From: Hyphomicrobiaceae bacterium
GTDB lineage: Bacteria > Pseudomonadota > Alphaproteobacteria > Rhizobiales > Hyphomicrobiaceae
Assembly: GCA_025351355.1 (NCBI GenBank)
Contig: JANXWC010000173.1
Location: forward strand, 1 to 64,000
Direction of reading: 5' to 3'
DNA length: 64,000 nucleotides
The notes under the pieces were generated by a model that saw nothing but the letters and a program-made list of their open reading frames with translations, searched no databases and was not told the DNA's origin. This document shows, one piece after another, positions 16,758 to 25,100 of this stretch; within the stretch, counting starts at the first letter, position 1, and every line of letters begins with the position of its first letter. A program made the position numbers and the translations under genes.

Positions 16758-16859
16758 TCGCCAAGTGACTTGCCGACTTGGTAAATTGGTTAACACCGCG
16801 CGCAGTCAAAAAACCCGGCCAGCCGCAACGGCGTCTGAGAGCGGAGCGCGAATGGCGCC

Positions 16860-16960
16860 ATCGGTGGGATTACACCACCCCTACTCGTCCGGGTTTACAC
16901 CGGCCGTGTTCGTCGGGGTTTGCACCCGCCTTGGTCGTCGGCACTTGCAGCCGCTTCAGC
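16860..16960 (+). repeat. Degenerate 25-bp tandem repeats
   Basis: Units start at 16886, 16911 and 16936, each 25 bp and sharing a cgtcggg-tt-caccg pattern; a weaker fourth unit precedes them at 16860-16885. The central gggttt(a/g)cacc block is the best conserved part. Confidence 0.6.
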
Positions 16961-17186
16961 GTGTCATCGTCTCATCGAGCGATGCGTTGTTCAGATGGTT
17001 TCCATCCGCGCCCCTGTCTCAGACGCCATGATCGCAGGGCCCTGCGCATCAGACATCGCCAATCGGGCGTGGAATTACAATGCGCAACCTTCGATAGAAG
17101 TGCAACGACTCCGCGTTGTTATGGTGAAAATGCCTGCCCGCGACTGACGGCGACTCCGGCGCGCGCCCACGAAAAACAGAAGCCTT

Positions 17187-18179
17187 TCACACAATCCCGT
17201 TCCGCAATTCCGTGTCGCCGCGCCAGAGGCGATCGAGATTGTCGACGAGAATATCGATGACGTTATCTTCGTAGGCCTGCGTTTCGCCGGCGGTGTGCGG
17301 CGTGATGACCACGTTCGGCATCGCCCACAACGGCGATGTTGCCGGCAACGGTTCATCCCGTGTCACATCCAGCGCTGCCGCCCGCAAACGCCGCGCTTGC
17401 AGCGCGGCAATCAACGCGCCTTCGTCGACGACCTTGCCGCGCGCCACATTGACCAGCAACGCCGTGGGTTTCATCGCGGCGAGCGCCACAACGTCGATGA
17501 GGTTTTCCGTCTCCGGGGTCAGCGGACAGGCGAGCACGACGAAATCGGCCTCCGGCAGCACGCCGTTGAGTTCGGCAGTCGCCACGACCTTGTCGACGCT
17601 GTCGCCCCCGATCGACGGATCGCGCTTGACGCCGATAACGCGCATGTCGAACGCCCGGGCAAACCGGGCAAGGCGCGACCCGATGCGGCCGAGCCCGACG
17701 ATGACCATGGTGCGTCCGCACAATTCGGCTTCGCGTTCGGCGATCACCGACACCATCGGCCGCCAATGCGCTGACCGCTGGTTGTCGCGTCCGCTGACGA
17801 TATGGCGCTCGATGCCGAGGATCATCGCCATCGCATGTTCCGCGACCGCGTTAGCATTGACGCCGGCCGCACTGGCCAATCGCACGCCCTGCGCTGAAAA
17901 TGCCGCGCGGTCGTACTGATCCGTTCCCGCACTGATCGACTGCACAAATCTGAGTTTTGTTGACAATGCGAGCAATTCGTTGCGCCACATCATCGACGCG
18001 ACGATGACATCGGCCTCTGCCGCGCGAGCCTGCAACTCCTCAAGCGAACGCACCTGGAAGTGCGTGATGCCGGTGTTGCGGTGGGCGAACCGGTCGGCCA
18101 ACTGATAGGCGCCATGCGCAAAGCAAATGGTCAACGCCTCGCGTTTCGGAAATGGCTTCGCAGTCATCATCGGCTCCAC
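17187..18179 (-). CDS. D-2-hydroxyacid dehydrogenase, NAD-binding
   Basis: A 330-residue member of the D-isomer-specific 2-hydroxyacid dehydrogenase family, reducing a 2-oxoacid or oxidising a D-2-hydroxyacid with NAD(P). The Rossmann motif 'GLGRIGSRLARFARAFDM' lies near residue 162. The catalytic arginine is in 'LLVNVARGKVVDE', the glutamate in 'DVTRDEPLP' and the histidine in 'ITPHTAGE'. Alternative starts at codons 4 and 5 would shorten it trivially. Single gene between two repeat-rich gaps; closest functional types are glyoxylate/hydroxypyruvate reductases, but the substrate cannot be told from sequence. Confidence 0.9.
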   Translation of the reverse strand: MEPMMTAKPFPKREALTICFAHGAYQLADRFAHRNTGITHFQVRSLEELQARAAEADVIVASMMWRNELLALSTKLRFVQSISAGTDQYDRAAFSAQGVRLASAAGVNANAVAEHAMAMILGIERHIVSGRDNQRSAHWRPMVSVIAEREAELCGRTMVIVGLGRIGSRLARFARAFDMRVIGVKRDPSIGGDSVDKVVATAELNGVLPEADFVVLACPLTPETENLIDVVALAAMKPTALLVNVARGKVVDEGALIAALQARRLRAAALDVTRDEPLPATSPLWAMPNVVITPHTAGETQAYEDNVIDILVDNLDRLWRGDTELRNGIV

Positions 18180-18207
18180 GGTCGATCGGTCGTCGCGCCC
18201 GAGCTAT

Positions 18208-18251
18208 AAAGTGCTTCCGGGAAAACTGTGAGCGGTTTTCCCGACAAAAAG
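18208..18251 (+). repeat. Dispersed palindromic repeat, copy 2 of 3
   Basis: agtgcttccgggaaaa ... gagcggttttcccg ... aaaaagcacgac. Shortest copy; gggaaaa and ttttccc form an inner stem. Lies in the 270-bp gap between the dehydrogenase and DUF1648 genes. Confidence 0.85.
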
Positions 18252-18449
18252 CACGACGGCTTAAAAGCGCATCACGCCCCATCGCGCAGCCTCTCAGTTT
18301 TCGAGCGCCAAGCGACCGACTTGGATACAGGTGTTCCCAAGGAAACTTTTTTGCGACACGCCGTAGGCTAACACTTGGGCAGGTCGAGCCTGTCGCGGGT
18401 TAAAAACCTGTTGCGACCGCGACTAACTGACCTTTCGGAGCGCTTGCCA

Positions 18450-18959
18450 ATGTCCCTTAGTCGTTTGCCAGTAATCGTGTTTGCGCTCGTCGCTATTGGC
18501 TTCGCAAGCGATCTCGCGCTGATCTGGCCTTCGCTTCCTGCGCGGGTTGCGACCCATTTTGACCTGGCCGGACACCCCAATGGGTGGTCAAGCCGAGAAC
18601 AACTTCTTTCAATGACTGCTGTCCTGACGATCTTACTCGGCTGTGCGATCGTGGGGGCGCGATTAATAAAATCGGTTTCTTTGGACAGTCTGAACGTGCC
18701 CAATCGCGACTATTGGCTGGCGCCGGAACGCTCCGATGCCACGCTCGAAGCGTTGGTTGCGTGGCTGCGGTGGCTCTTAGTGTTTGTGTTTACGTTCATC
18801 GTTACGCTTGCGTCGGGAGGCGCGCACGCCAACCTTCGAGCACCAATACAATTTTCCACGGACACCCTGCTTCTTATCGTGGGCTTCCTTGCCTGCGTGC
18901 TGGTCATGATCGGCTGGCTTGTCTGGCGCTTTCGGTTGCCGCCGCCGCAAACACATTAG
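18450..18959 (+). CDS. DUF1648-domain membrane protein
   Basis: A 169-residue integral membrane protein with about four helices (roughly residues 5-25, 55-73, 107-125 and 140-160). Between the first two is the DUF1648 signature 'PARVATHFDLAGHPNGWSSR', shared with the SdpI immunity/regulator family and with many uncharacterised proteins. ATG 18450 is supported by a cggag site 9 bases ahead; an in-frame start 25 codons upstream is less likely. Function unknown; no toxin or sdp-like partner is adjacent, so an immunity role has no local support. Confidence 0.75.
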   Translation: MSLSRLPVIVFALVAIGFASDLALIWPSLPARVATHFDLAGHPNGWSSREQLLSMTAVLTILLGCAIVGARLIKSVSLDSLNVPNRDYWLAPERSDATLEALVAWLRWLLVFVFTFIVTLASGGAHANLRAPIQFSTDTLLLIVGFLACVLVMIGWLVWRFRLPPPQTH

Positions 18960-19264
18960 AGTGCTTCCGGATAAAGCATGCCCCGGACGTTGGTCCAGGG
19001 GGGGGGCAGCGGTTTTCCCGATAAGAAGCACGACAAAACAAAGGACCAGGGTCGTTCCGTGATTCAACTAAAACCGCAACGACCCTAGAACCGGGGCGAC
19101 CCCAGCAGGCAGAACAAATTGTCCTTTCACTGACGCATTGCGAAAGATTGCTTCTCGTGTGCTGCAGGTTCGGTTACCCCTGATCATCGCTGAGTTGACG
19201 AGCGACATGCGGCCGTCAGAACCTCCTCGACCGAAACCTGCACAGGAGCTGCCGACCAATCAGT
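18960..19264. other. 305-bp gene-free gap: repeat copy 3 plus a second palindrome
   Basis: Contains the longest copy of the dispersed repeat (18962-19034), with a run of nine Gs near 18999-19007. It is followed by an inverted pair agggtcgtt/aacgaccct (around 19047-19087) that could be a further module of the same element. Nothing coding was recognised in the rest. Confidence 0.7.
18962..19034 (+). repeat. Dispersed palindromic repeat, copy 3 of 3
   Basis: gagtgcttccggataaag ... gcagcggttttcccgat ... aagaagcacgacaaaa. Relative to copy 2 it has an additional GC-rich centre containing a nine-G run. Confidence 0.85.
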
Positions 19265-20407
19265 TCAAGGCAGCCGCTCGAAACAAGCTCCGCCGGCATC
19301 TATGTAGCGCAAGGCACTCATGGCTGCCGCCGTCCGCGTTTCAACACCGAGCTTTTCGAAGATACGTTCGAGGTGCTTCTGCACGGTTCGGGCACTGATC
19401 GACAACAGAAACGCGATGTCGCCATTGGCTTTACCTGCCGCAACCAGCGCCAAGACCTCGCGCTCGCGTGGGGTGAGGGGAAATTTCGCCGCTATCGCTT
19501 CGAGCCGGTGGGCGTCAACCGTATCGCTTTCCGCGTGCAACATCAGAGTTCCGTTGCCTGGGCTCGTGCCGTCGGCGAGGAAGTGAACCGTCAGCTGCAG
19601 TCCTAATCGTGTCGTGTTGAAATGATTGCCGAGATCTATTGTGGAGCGCTCAAGCCCCCAGTGACGGCTGCGGATAATCCACTCGGTCAGCGCACTTGGA
19701 AGTCGTACGCTATCGCGAGAGGCGATCTCGGGAAAGAAGCGGGCGAGGACTTGCCTGCTCAGTGGCGACGCTTCAACGATGCGCGCGCCGTCAGAAATCG
19801 TGATCGCATGCCAGCCGGCATCAGTCGCCACCTTGCTGAGACATTTGAGCCCTGCGCCCGTCTCTTCGCGCACGATGAGGTTGCGATAAAGCGCGCCGAG
19901 CAATGGTCGCACGATATCAAGAAGTGCCCGCTCGTCGTCGGTGAAATCCGAGGTCTGACGGTTGAAGACAATGCTGATAACCGTGCCGCGCTCGATCCTT
20001 AGCGGCAGCGCCATGACGTGGCGGATGCCGATGCGGCGATAGTAATCGTCATACAGCTCGGAGTTCTCGAAGGCGTCACGGGTGAGGCGGTCGGAGATCC
20101 GTTGCGTCATGCCATCAAGATGAGCAGCGTGGTAACGCACCAACGGATGCTCGCGAAAATGCCGATCGAACGCGCGTCGGTCGTCCTCCGACAACGCTTC
20201 GCCCTTGCGGCCGAAAACAAGACGCGTATTTAGAGCGAGATCGCATAAGCTCACCGTCGTTAGATCCGAAGCGACGATATCTGTGAGTTGGTCGAGCGCG
20301 CCGCTGACGAACGACTGGCTGTCGGTGCTTTGCTCGGCGAGTATTTGAGTCGCCGCCAGGGCACCGCGCAATTGATTTTCGCTGAGTGAGACGTGGCCCG
20401 GGGGCAT
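19265..20407 (-). CDS. LuxR-type transcriptional regulator with N-terminal sensory region
   Basis: A 380-residue regulator. The last 65 residues are a GerE/LuxR helix-turn-helix: 'LTPREREVLALVAAGKANGD', then 'SISARTVQKHLERIFEKLGV'. The first 300 residues have a GAF-like feel but no motif I can assign. ATG 20407 is strongly preferred to the start 8 codons upstream because GGGAGGAG lies 6-13 bases ahead of it. Divergent from the TetR gene with a 153-bp shared promoter region, so mutual regulation is possible. Targets unknown. Confidence 0.88.
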   Translation of the reverse strand: MPPGHVSLSENQLRGALAATQILAEQSTDSQSFVSGALDQLTDIVASDLTTVSLCDLALNTRLVFGRKGEALSEDDRRAFDRHFREHPLVRYHAAHLDGMTQRISDRLTRDAFENSELYDDYYRRIGIRHVMALPLRIERGTVISIVFNRQTSDFTDDERALLDIVRPLLGALYRNLIVREETGAGLKCLSKVATDAGWHAITISDGARIVEASPLSRQVLARFFPEIASRDSVRLPSALTEWIIRSRHWGLERSTIDLGNHFNTTRLGLQLTVHFLADGTSPGNGTLMLHAESDTVDAHRLEAIAAKFPLTPREREVLALVAAGKANGDIAFLLSISARTVQKHLERIFEKLGVETRTAAAMSALRYIDAGGACFERLP

Positions 20408-20527
20408 GCCGTTCTCCTCCCACGCATCCATAAATTTAATTCATACTGTCACCAACAGGATTACTGACTAGTAGATAAGTTGTCAACCAGTTGGTAAAAT
20501 GCTCTTCTTGGGCGAAAGCTGCGGCAC

Positions 20528-20551
20528 GCGGTCATGCGGTCATGCGGTCAA
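20528..20551 (+). repeat. Three tandem 8-bp repeats next to a ribosome binding site
   Basis: gcggtcat occurs at 20528 and 20536, and a third unit gcggtcaa at 20544. The array ends in the likely AAGGG ribosome site (20550-20554) of the TetR gene, whose ATG is at 20561. Confidence 0.8.
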
Positions 20552-20560
20552 GGGTTTGCA

Positions 20561-21175
20561 ATGGATAAGGCGGCAACAGCACGCGGACCAGACTCGGCGC
20601 GGCGCATCCTCGATCTGGCCGAGCGGCTAATTCAGGTGCGCGGGTACAATGGATTCAGTTACGCCGATATCGCGGAGGCCATGCAGGTCACCAAAGCGAG
20701 CCTGCACTATCATTTCCCGAGCAAGGCAGAACTCGGGCGCAGCCTGATGGCGCGATACTTACAGGGGTTTCTGAAAGCGCTCGCCGATATTGACCAGCAG
20801 GCAAAGGGCCCCACCCAAAAGCTGGAGAGCTACGTCGCGCTCTATGCCGATGTGATCGCGGATGGCCGCATGTGCCTGTGTGGCATGCTGGCCGCGGAGT
20901 TCGCCACTTTGCCCGTTCCTGTGCGCGACGAAGTTCTGCGCTTTTTTGATGCCAACGAAGCATGGCTGGCGACGGTGCTCGAACACGGCCGCCGCGATGG
21001 TCAATTCGTGTTCGATGGTCGAGCGATCGAGGTGGCGCGGATGATCGTGGCATCGCTAGAGGGTGCTATGATGCTGGCGCGAACCTACGGCGATGTCAAA
21101 CGCTTCACGCAGGCCAGCCGCCGACTACTGGCCCAGCTGCGGCCGCTTCGACGCCGAGCGGCTCACCGCACTTAG
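20561..21175 (+). CDS. TetR-family transcriptional regulator
   Basis: A 204-residue repressor-type protein. The N-terminal helix-turn-helix is in 'YADIAEAMQVTKASLHYHF', followed by 'PSKAEL', the standard TetR spacing. The C-terminal ligand domain has 'MCLCGMLAAEFATLP', a cysteine-containing segment typical of the NemR/AcuR-like branch, which often senses reactive electrophiles or acrylate-like compounds. ATG 20561 has AAGGG 6 bases ahead. It may control the three-gene minus-strand operon just downstream or the divergent LuxR gene; neither is shown. Confidence 0.9.
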   Translation: MDKAATARGPDSARRILDLAERLIQVRGYNGFSYADIAEAMQVTKASLHYHFPSKAELGRSLMARYLQGFLKALADIDQQAKGPTQKLESYVALYADVIADGRMCLCGMLAAEFATLPVPVRDEVLRFFDANEAWLATVLEHGRRDGQFVFDGRAIEVARMIVASLEGAMMLARTYGDVKRFTQASRRLLAQLRPLRRRAAHRT

Positions 21176-21195
21176 GCAGTCCTTCCATGGCAAAC

Positions 21196-21221
21196 AGGCT
21201 GCGGCGCTTGCGCCGCAGCCT
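21196..21221 (-). terminator. Strong hairpin between convergent genes
   Basis: AGGCTGCGGCGC (21196-21207) pairs perfectly with GCGCCGCAGCCT (21210-21221). It lies between the TetR stop and the minus-strand ABM gene stop, followed on the minus strand by GTTTG; a probable terminator for that operon. Confidence 0.55.
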
Positions 21222-21238
21222 ACCGCCCTTGCTGTTGC

Positions 21239-21535
21239 TTACTTGATGTTCAGAACGACCGGTCCAGACACGGCATCGGTGACACCAAGCCCTGCTCCCA
21301 GATCTTCGAGTAGGGGCCGAAACGTATCGAGCGTCGCGATCATGCCCGGGCGCGCATGCGCAATTGCATCTGTGTCCGACCATTCGGCGATGAGACAATA
21401 AGTGCGCTCGCCAGTCTTGATCATCATCCCCTTGCGCAGACCGAGCCAATTGGCACGACCCTCGGCATGGGCTGCGAGGAAGGCTTCGTCTTTGCCGGGC
21501 TTGATCCGAAATCGAACGACGTTGAACGCGGTCAT
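21239..21535 (-). CDS. Antibiotic biosynthesis monooxygenase (ABM)-fold protein
   Basis: A 98-residue dimeric alpha-beta-barrel type protein. It opens 'MTAFNVVRFRIKPGKDEAF' and has the central strand 'TYCLIAEWSD', as in ABM-domain proteins. Such small proteins act as cofactor-independent monooxygenases, heme oxygenases or simple binding proteins, so no reaction can be assigned. Third gene of a minus-strand operon after an exported AhpD-like protein and a cupin (72 bp after the cupin stop). Confidence 0.75.
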   Translation of the reverse strand: MTAFNVVRFRIKPGKDEAFLAAHAEGRANWLGLRKGMMIKTGERTYCLIAEWSDTDAIAHARPGMIATLDTFRPLLEDLGAGLGVTDAVSGPVVLNIK

Positions 21536-21606
21536 GGTTGTTTACTCCACTGATTGATGTTGTGTTGGGAATAGCTTGCTGCTTGCGCGCAGGTGGCGCC
21601 ATGACC

Positions 21607-22014
21607 TCAGTGCGAGTGCGTAGGCTGGGCCGTCGCGTAGTCGATCATTCCCTGGAAATCGACAACAACCGCAGGCTCGCTGCCGATGACCCAAGCGTCG
21701 TGTCCACTCGGCAGCAACGAGATGTCGCCGGGCTTGCAGTCGAATTCGGCGCCATCGTCCATCTTGATCCGTAGAATACCGGAGACGTGATACTGGAAGT
21801 GCGGTGCCTCGCAGCTCTTCGTCTTGACGACCGGTTGCAACGAGGTCGACCAGCGCCAGCCGGGCTCGAATACGGCACGGCCGATCGTGGCGCCGCCGAC
21901 TTTGACGAGTTCGAGCCGTCCCAGCGGGAACTCACGCACTTCGTCGGCGGCTTTGAAGCTCTTGACTTCGGTCTTTTCGAGCGCGGACTGTAGCGCCGTC
22001 TTGGTCTCACCCAT
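21607..22014 (-). CDS. Cupin-domain protein
   Basis: A 135-residue single-domain cupin. Motif 1 is represented by 'APHFQYHVSGILRIKMDDG' and motif 2 by 'CKPGDISLLPSGHDAWVIG'. The first motif keeps histidines in 'HFQYH' and the second 'GHDAW', so a metal site is possible but atypical. ATG 22014 has AGGAG 8 bases upstream; a start 21 codons earlier is less likely. Cytoplasmic. Co-oriented between the AhpD-like and ABM genes. It could be an enzyme, or a sensor or binding protein for a small substrate. Confidence 0.8.
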   Translation of the reverse strand: MGETKTALQSALEKTEVKSFKAADEVREFPLGRLELVKVGGATIGRAVFEPGWRWSTSLQPVVKTKSCEAPHFQYHVSGILRIKMDDGAEFDCKPGDISLLPSGHDAWVIGSEPAVVVDFQGMIDYATAQPTHSH

Positions 22015-22138
22015 GGTGCACTCCTGTTGTTGGAAATCGGTTTCTTTCGGCAGGTGCGTTCCATCCAACGACCTCAATCGCCGGGAGGAATGTTTCGGTT
22101 AGGGTTGGCGGCGCGGCTGCCGCCCATATTTGCCTCAG

Positions 22139-22627
22139 TCAATTACTCTTTTTGGCCTTCTCGGCCGCGAGCTTGAGAACCGTGTCGGTCTCGTTCTTGA
22201 AGGTCGCGAGATCCGTCTGCATGCCGTTCATCACCGTGCTCCAATGGCGAGAGATTGCGGCCATTGCCACCGCCTCTTTGATCTCGTCATCGGTCGCGCC
22301 GTTGGCCTTCGCCACCGCAGTATGGAAATACACGCAGTAGGTGCATGGGATCTGCGAGGCCACGGCCAAGCCGATCAGCTCCTTGGTCTTGGCGTTGAGC
22401 TTCGTCGTCGGATTCAGCTGAACGCCCTTGAATTCTGCCCAAGCCCCGGCAATGCCGGATTCCGGGAACGCTTTGAAGAAACCGGGCACAATGCCGAGAG
22501 TGGATTGGATATCCTTGTACACGGCCGTGGTGTTGGGGTCTTCTGCCCGGGCGTCGACCATGCCGACCAAACCGACACAGGCGATTGCGCCGAGCAGTTG
22601 GGCAACTTGAAGATAATTTCTACGCAT
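22139..22627 (-). CDS. Exported carboxymuconolactone decarboxylase/AhpD-like protein
   Basis: A 162-residue protein with an N-terminal signal peptide (about residues 1-27, ending at 'DARA') and a CMD/AhpD domain. The redox signature is 'IPCTYCVYFHTAVAKANG', i.e. a CxxC plus histidine, followed by 'TDDEIKEAVAMAAI'. Most AhpD-like proteins are cytoplasmic peroxidase adaptors, so an exported form is unusual and may act on periplasmic thiols or peroxides. ATG 22627 is supported by GGAG 8 bases upstream; a TTG five codons earlier overlaps that site. First gene of a three-gene operon. Confidence 0.85.
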   Translation of the reverse strand: MRRNYLQVAQLLGAIACVGLVGMVDARAEDPNTTAVYKDIQSTLGIVPGFFKAFPESGIAGAWAEFKGVQLNPTTKLNAKTKELIGLAVASQIPCTYCVYFHTAVAKANGATDDEIKEAVAMAAISRHWSTVMNGMQTDLATFKNETDTVLKLAAEKAKKSN

Positions 22628-23039
22628 GTTCCGTCTCCTCAAATGGACAATAGAGGAGACCCTAGATCTGGTGCTTGTCGTGGCAAATACGCGTATCTAC
22701 GTACGAGCAGCAAAGTGAATGAATCACGGGACCGAGGGACGCGCGTCGCAGCAAGTTCCAAATCGGCGACTTCGGCTCCGGGTCACGTACCGTCATCGCC
22801 ACGCGTGAGAATGCATCGACGCGTCCGCACGGACAGTCCTTTCAGCGGACAGTCCTTGCCTGGTGCTTCTGTTCCTCGACCACGCGAACCCCAATGGCGG
22901 TTGTGACTTCGGAAGCCGATGCGTTGGATTGCCCGGCGCACCCCACAGCGGGCCACATAACGCGGGCCTCACAGCCCTGATTGCCAGCCCCCGCCACAGC
23001 GCCTAACATTTGCACACCAACAACGAGGACGCCCCGGCC
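22628..23039. other. 412-bp divergent intergenic region
   Basis: Separates the minus-strand AhpD-like operon from the plus-strand hydantoinase gene, so it should hold both promoters. Two copies of the palindrome GGACAGTCC (22831-22839 and 22847-22855) lie 16 bp apart and could be an operator. No further structure or gene recognised. Confidence 0.5.
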
Positions 23040-25100
23040 ATGGCCAACGGCAGCCGGCGCATGGCCGGGATCGACATCGGCGGCACGTACACCGATCTGC
23101 TGCTCTACGATGAGAGCGGCGATCGGGCGCGCGTGCACATCGCCAAGATCCCGACGACGCCGGCCAACCAGGCCGACGGCGTGCTTGCCGCCCTCGCCGC
23201 CGTCGGCGTCGCTATCAGTGACATCGATCTGATCATCCATGGCACCACCGCCACCACCAACGCCGTGCTCGAGCGCAAGATCGCCCGCGTCGGCCTCATC
23301 ACCACGCGCGGCTTTCGCGATACGCTCGAACTCGGGCGGCGCACACGACCGAAACCCTACGGCATGACCGGCGTGTTCGAGCCGCTGATTGCGCGCCAGC
23401 ATCGACTGGAGGTGGCCGAGCGCATGAACGCCGACGGCGGCATCGTCCTCCCGCTCGACGAAGCAGCCGTGGCGAATGCCGCGCGACAACTCATCGCCAT
23501 GGGCTGCGAAAGCGTGGTCATCCACTTTCTGCACTCTTATGCCAACGCGGCGCACGAACGGCGGGCCGGCGAGATCGTGCGGGCGTTGTGGCCCAACTCA
23601 TACGTCACGTGCGGCGCGTCGCTGCTTTCAGAATATCGCGAGTATGAGCGTGGCACCACCGCCAGTGTCAACGCCGCCGTGCAGCCCATCCTCGATCGCT
23701 ACGTGCAAAGATTGGGCGCTGCGCTGGCCGCGCAGGGTTACGCCAACGAACTGCTGATCATGAATGGCAACGGCGGCACGGTAGCAGCCAGCCATGTCAT
23801 CGCCGACGCCGCCAAGACCGTGATGAGCGGACCGGCCTCCGGCGTGATGGCTGCCGCAGCCACGTTGCGCGCCTGCGGCACAGCCAACGCAATCACCTAT
23901 GACATGGGCGGCACGTCAACGGATGTCGCGCTGATTCACGGCGGCATACCCGAGGTTTCCGCCGAGTTGACGATCGCCTACGGCCTGCCCATCCACGTGC
24001 CGATGGTGGATGTCCGCACGGTCGGCGCGGGCGGCGGCTCGATCGCGTGGCTGAACGCCGCCGGCATGTTGGCGGTCGGGCCGGAAAGCGCCGGCGCCGA
24101 TCCCGGACCAATCTGCTTCGGCCGTGGCGGCACGCGTCCCACGATGACCGACGCCAATCTCGTCCTCGGTCGCCTGCCACCGGAAAAACTGACCGCAGTT
24201 GCCCGCGGCGTTGCCATCGACGTCGTCCGCGCAGCCATCGAGCGCCAGATCGCTGGCCCGCTCGGTCTCAGCGTCGAAGCAGCGGCGGCTGCCATCCTGA
24301 TACTCGGCAACACGCTGATGGCCGGCGCCATCCGTTCTGTTTCTCTCAGTCGCGGCCACGACCCCCGCGACTTCACGCTGTTTGCATTTGGCGGCGCCGG
24401 CCCCCTGCACGCGGTTGCACTGGCCCGCGAACTGGGCGTCACCGAAGTCATCGTCCCCGCCCGTCCCGGCCTGACCAACGCGCTCGGCTGCCTCGTCGCC
24501 GATCTCCGGCAGGACTTTGTCCAGACCGTCAATGCCCCTCTCGAAACACTGACGGCCGAGCGGATCTCAGCGATCCTCGATCGCCATGCCGCCGAAGGCC
24601 GCGCGACAAATGCCGGCCACGCAGCAGCAATCGCCACTGACGTCAGCCATCACGCGGAGATGCAGTTTCGTGGCCAAACCCACCTGATCCGTGTCGCGCT
24701 GCCGGCAGCCGCCGTCACTCCGGCAGCGTTGCAGATGCTCTTTGAAGCCGCTTATTTTGCGCGTTTCAGCATTGTCATGCCGGAAATCAAGGCGCAACTG
24801 GTCAATCTGACGACATCTGTGATCAGTAAGCGCGCGCCAATCGATTTGTCGCTGCTGCTTGATCCCAGCCGGAAAGCGGCGTCGGCGGCGGCTGCAAGCA
24901 CGGGCCAGCGCCGTTTATTCACCGGAAACATATGGGAAACAGCGATGGTCTACGACCGTGAAAAATTACCGATTGGCGCCAGCGTCAGCGGCCCCGCGAT
25001 CATCGAGCAACTCGATGCCACCACCGTCTTGGAGGCCTATTCGTCCGCCAACGTCGACTTACTTGGAAATTTGCGCATCACACTTGCGCAAGTGGTGTGA
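23040..25100 (+). CDS. Hydantoinase/5-oxoprolinase subunit A (HyuA family), no HyuB neighbour
   Basis: A 686-residue ATP-dependent hydantoinase/oxoprolinase family protein with the actin-like ATPase fold. ATP-site motifs include 'GIDIGGTYTDLLLYD' near the N-terminus, 'GTTATTNAVLERK', 'YDMGGTSTDVALI' and 'GAGGGSIAW'; 'FGGAGPLHA' marks the C-terminal part. Length is normal for the A subunit of N-methylhydantoinase or acetophenone-carboxylase-type enzymes. These normally work with a HyuB partner, which is absent on both sides (a DUF1223 gene follows after 240 bp). ATG 23040 is favoured over an in-frame start 10 codons upstream. Substrate unknown. Confidence 0.87.
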   Translation: MANGSRRMAGIDIGGTYTDLLLYDESGDRARVHIAKIPTTPANQADGVLAALAAVGVAISDIDLIIHGTTATTNAVLERKIARVGLITTRGFRDTLELGRRTRPKPYGMTGVFEPLIARQHRLEVAERMNADGGIVLPLDEAAVANAARQLIAMGCESVVIHFLHSYANAAHERRAGEIVRALWPNSYVTCGASLLSEYREYERGTTASVNAAVQPILDRYVQRLGAALAAQGYANELLIMNGNGGTVAASHVIADAAKTVMSGPASGVMAAAATLRACGTANAITYDMGGTSTDVALIHGGIPEVSAELTIAYGLPIHVPMVDVRTVGAGGGSIAWLNAAGMLAVGPESAGADPGPICFGRGGTRPTMTDANLVLGRLPPEKLTAVARGVAIDVVRAAIERQIAGPLGLSVEAAAAAILILGNTLMAGAIRSVSLSRGHDPRDFTLFAFGGAGPLHAVALARELGVTEVIVPARPGLTNALGCLVADLRQDFVQTVNAPLETLTAERISAILDRHAAEGRATNAGHAAAIATDVSHHAEMQFRGQTHLIRVALPAAAVTPAALQMLFEAAYFARFSIVMPEIKAQLVNLTTSVISKRAPIDLSLLLDPSRKAASAAAASTGQRRLFTGNIWETAMVYDREKLPIGASVSGPAIIEQLDATTVLEAYSSANVDLLGNLRITLAQVV

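Larger units (their letters stand above)
16571..17186. other. 616-bp gene-free, repeat-rich region
   Basis: No credible gene is present; the open frames on the plus strand have no protein-like composition. The segment holds, in order: a dispersed repeat copy (16625-16680), a double-hairpin repeat (16712-16757), and three to four degenerate 25-bp tandem units (16860-16960). It separates the plus-strand gamma-glutamyltransferase from the convergent minus-strand dehydrogenase. Confidence 0.8.

Noticed and set aside
16778-17260. Open frame of 160 codons in the repeat-rich gap
   Set aside because: Built from tandem repeat units and low-complexity arginine-rich text; no ribosome site and it runs into the convergent dehydrogenase gene.
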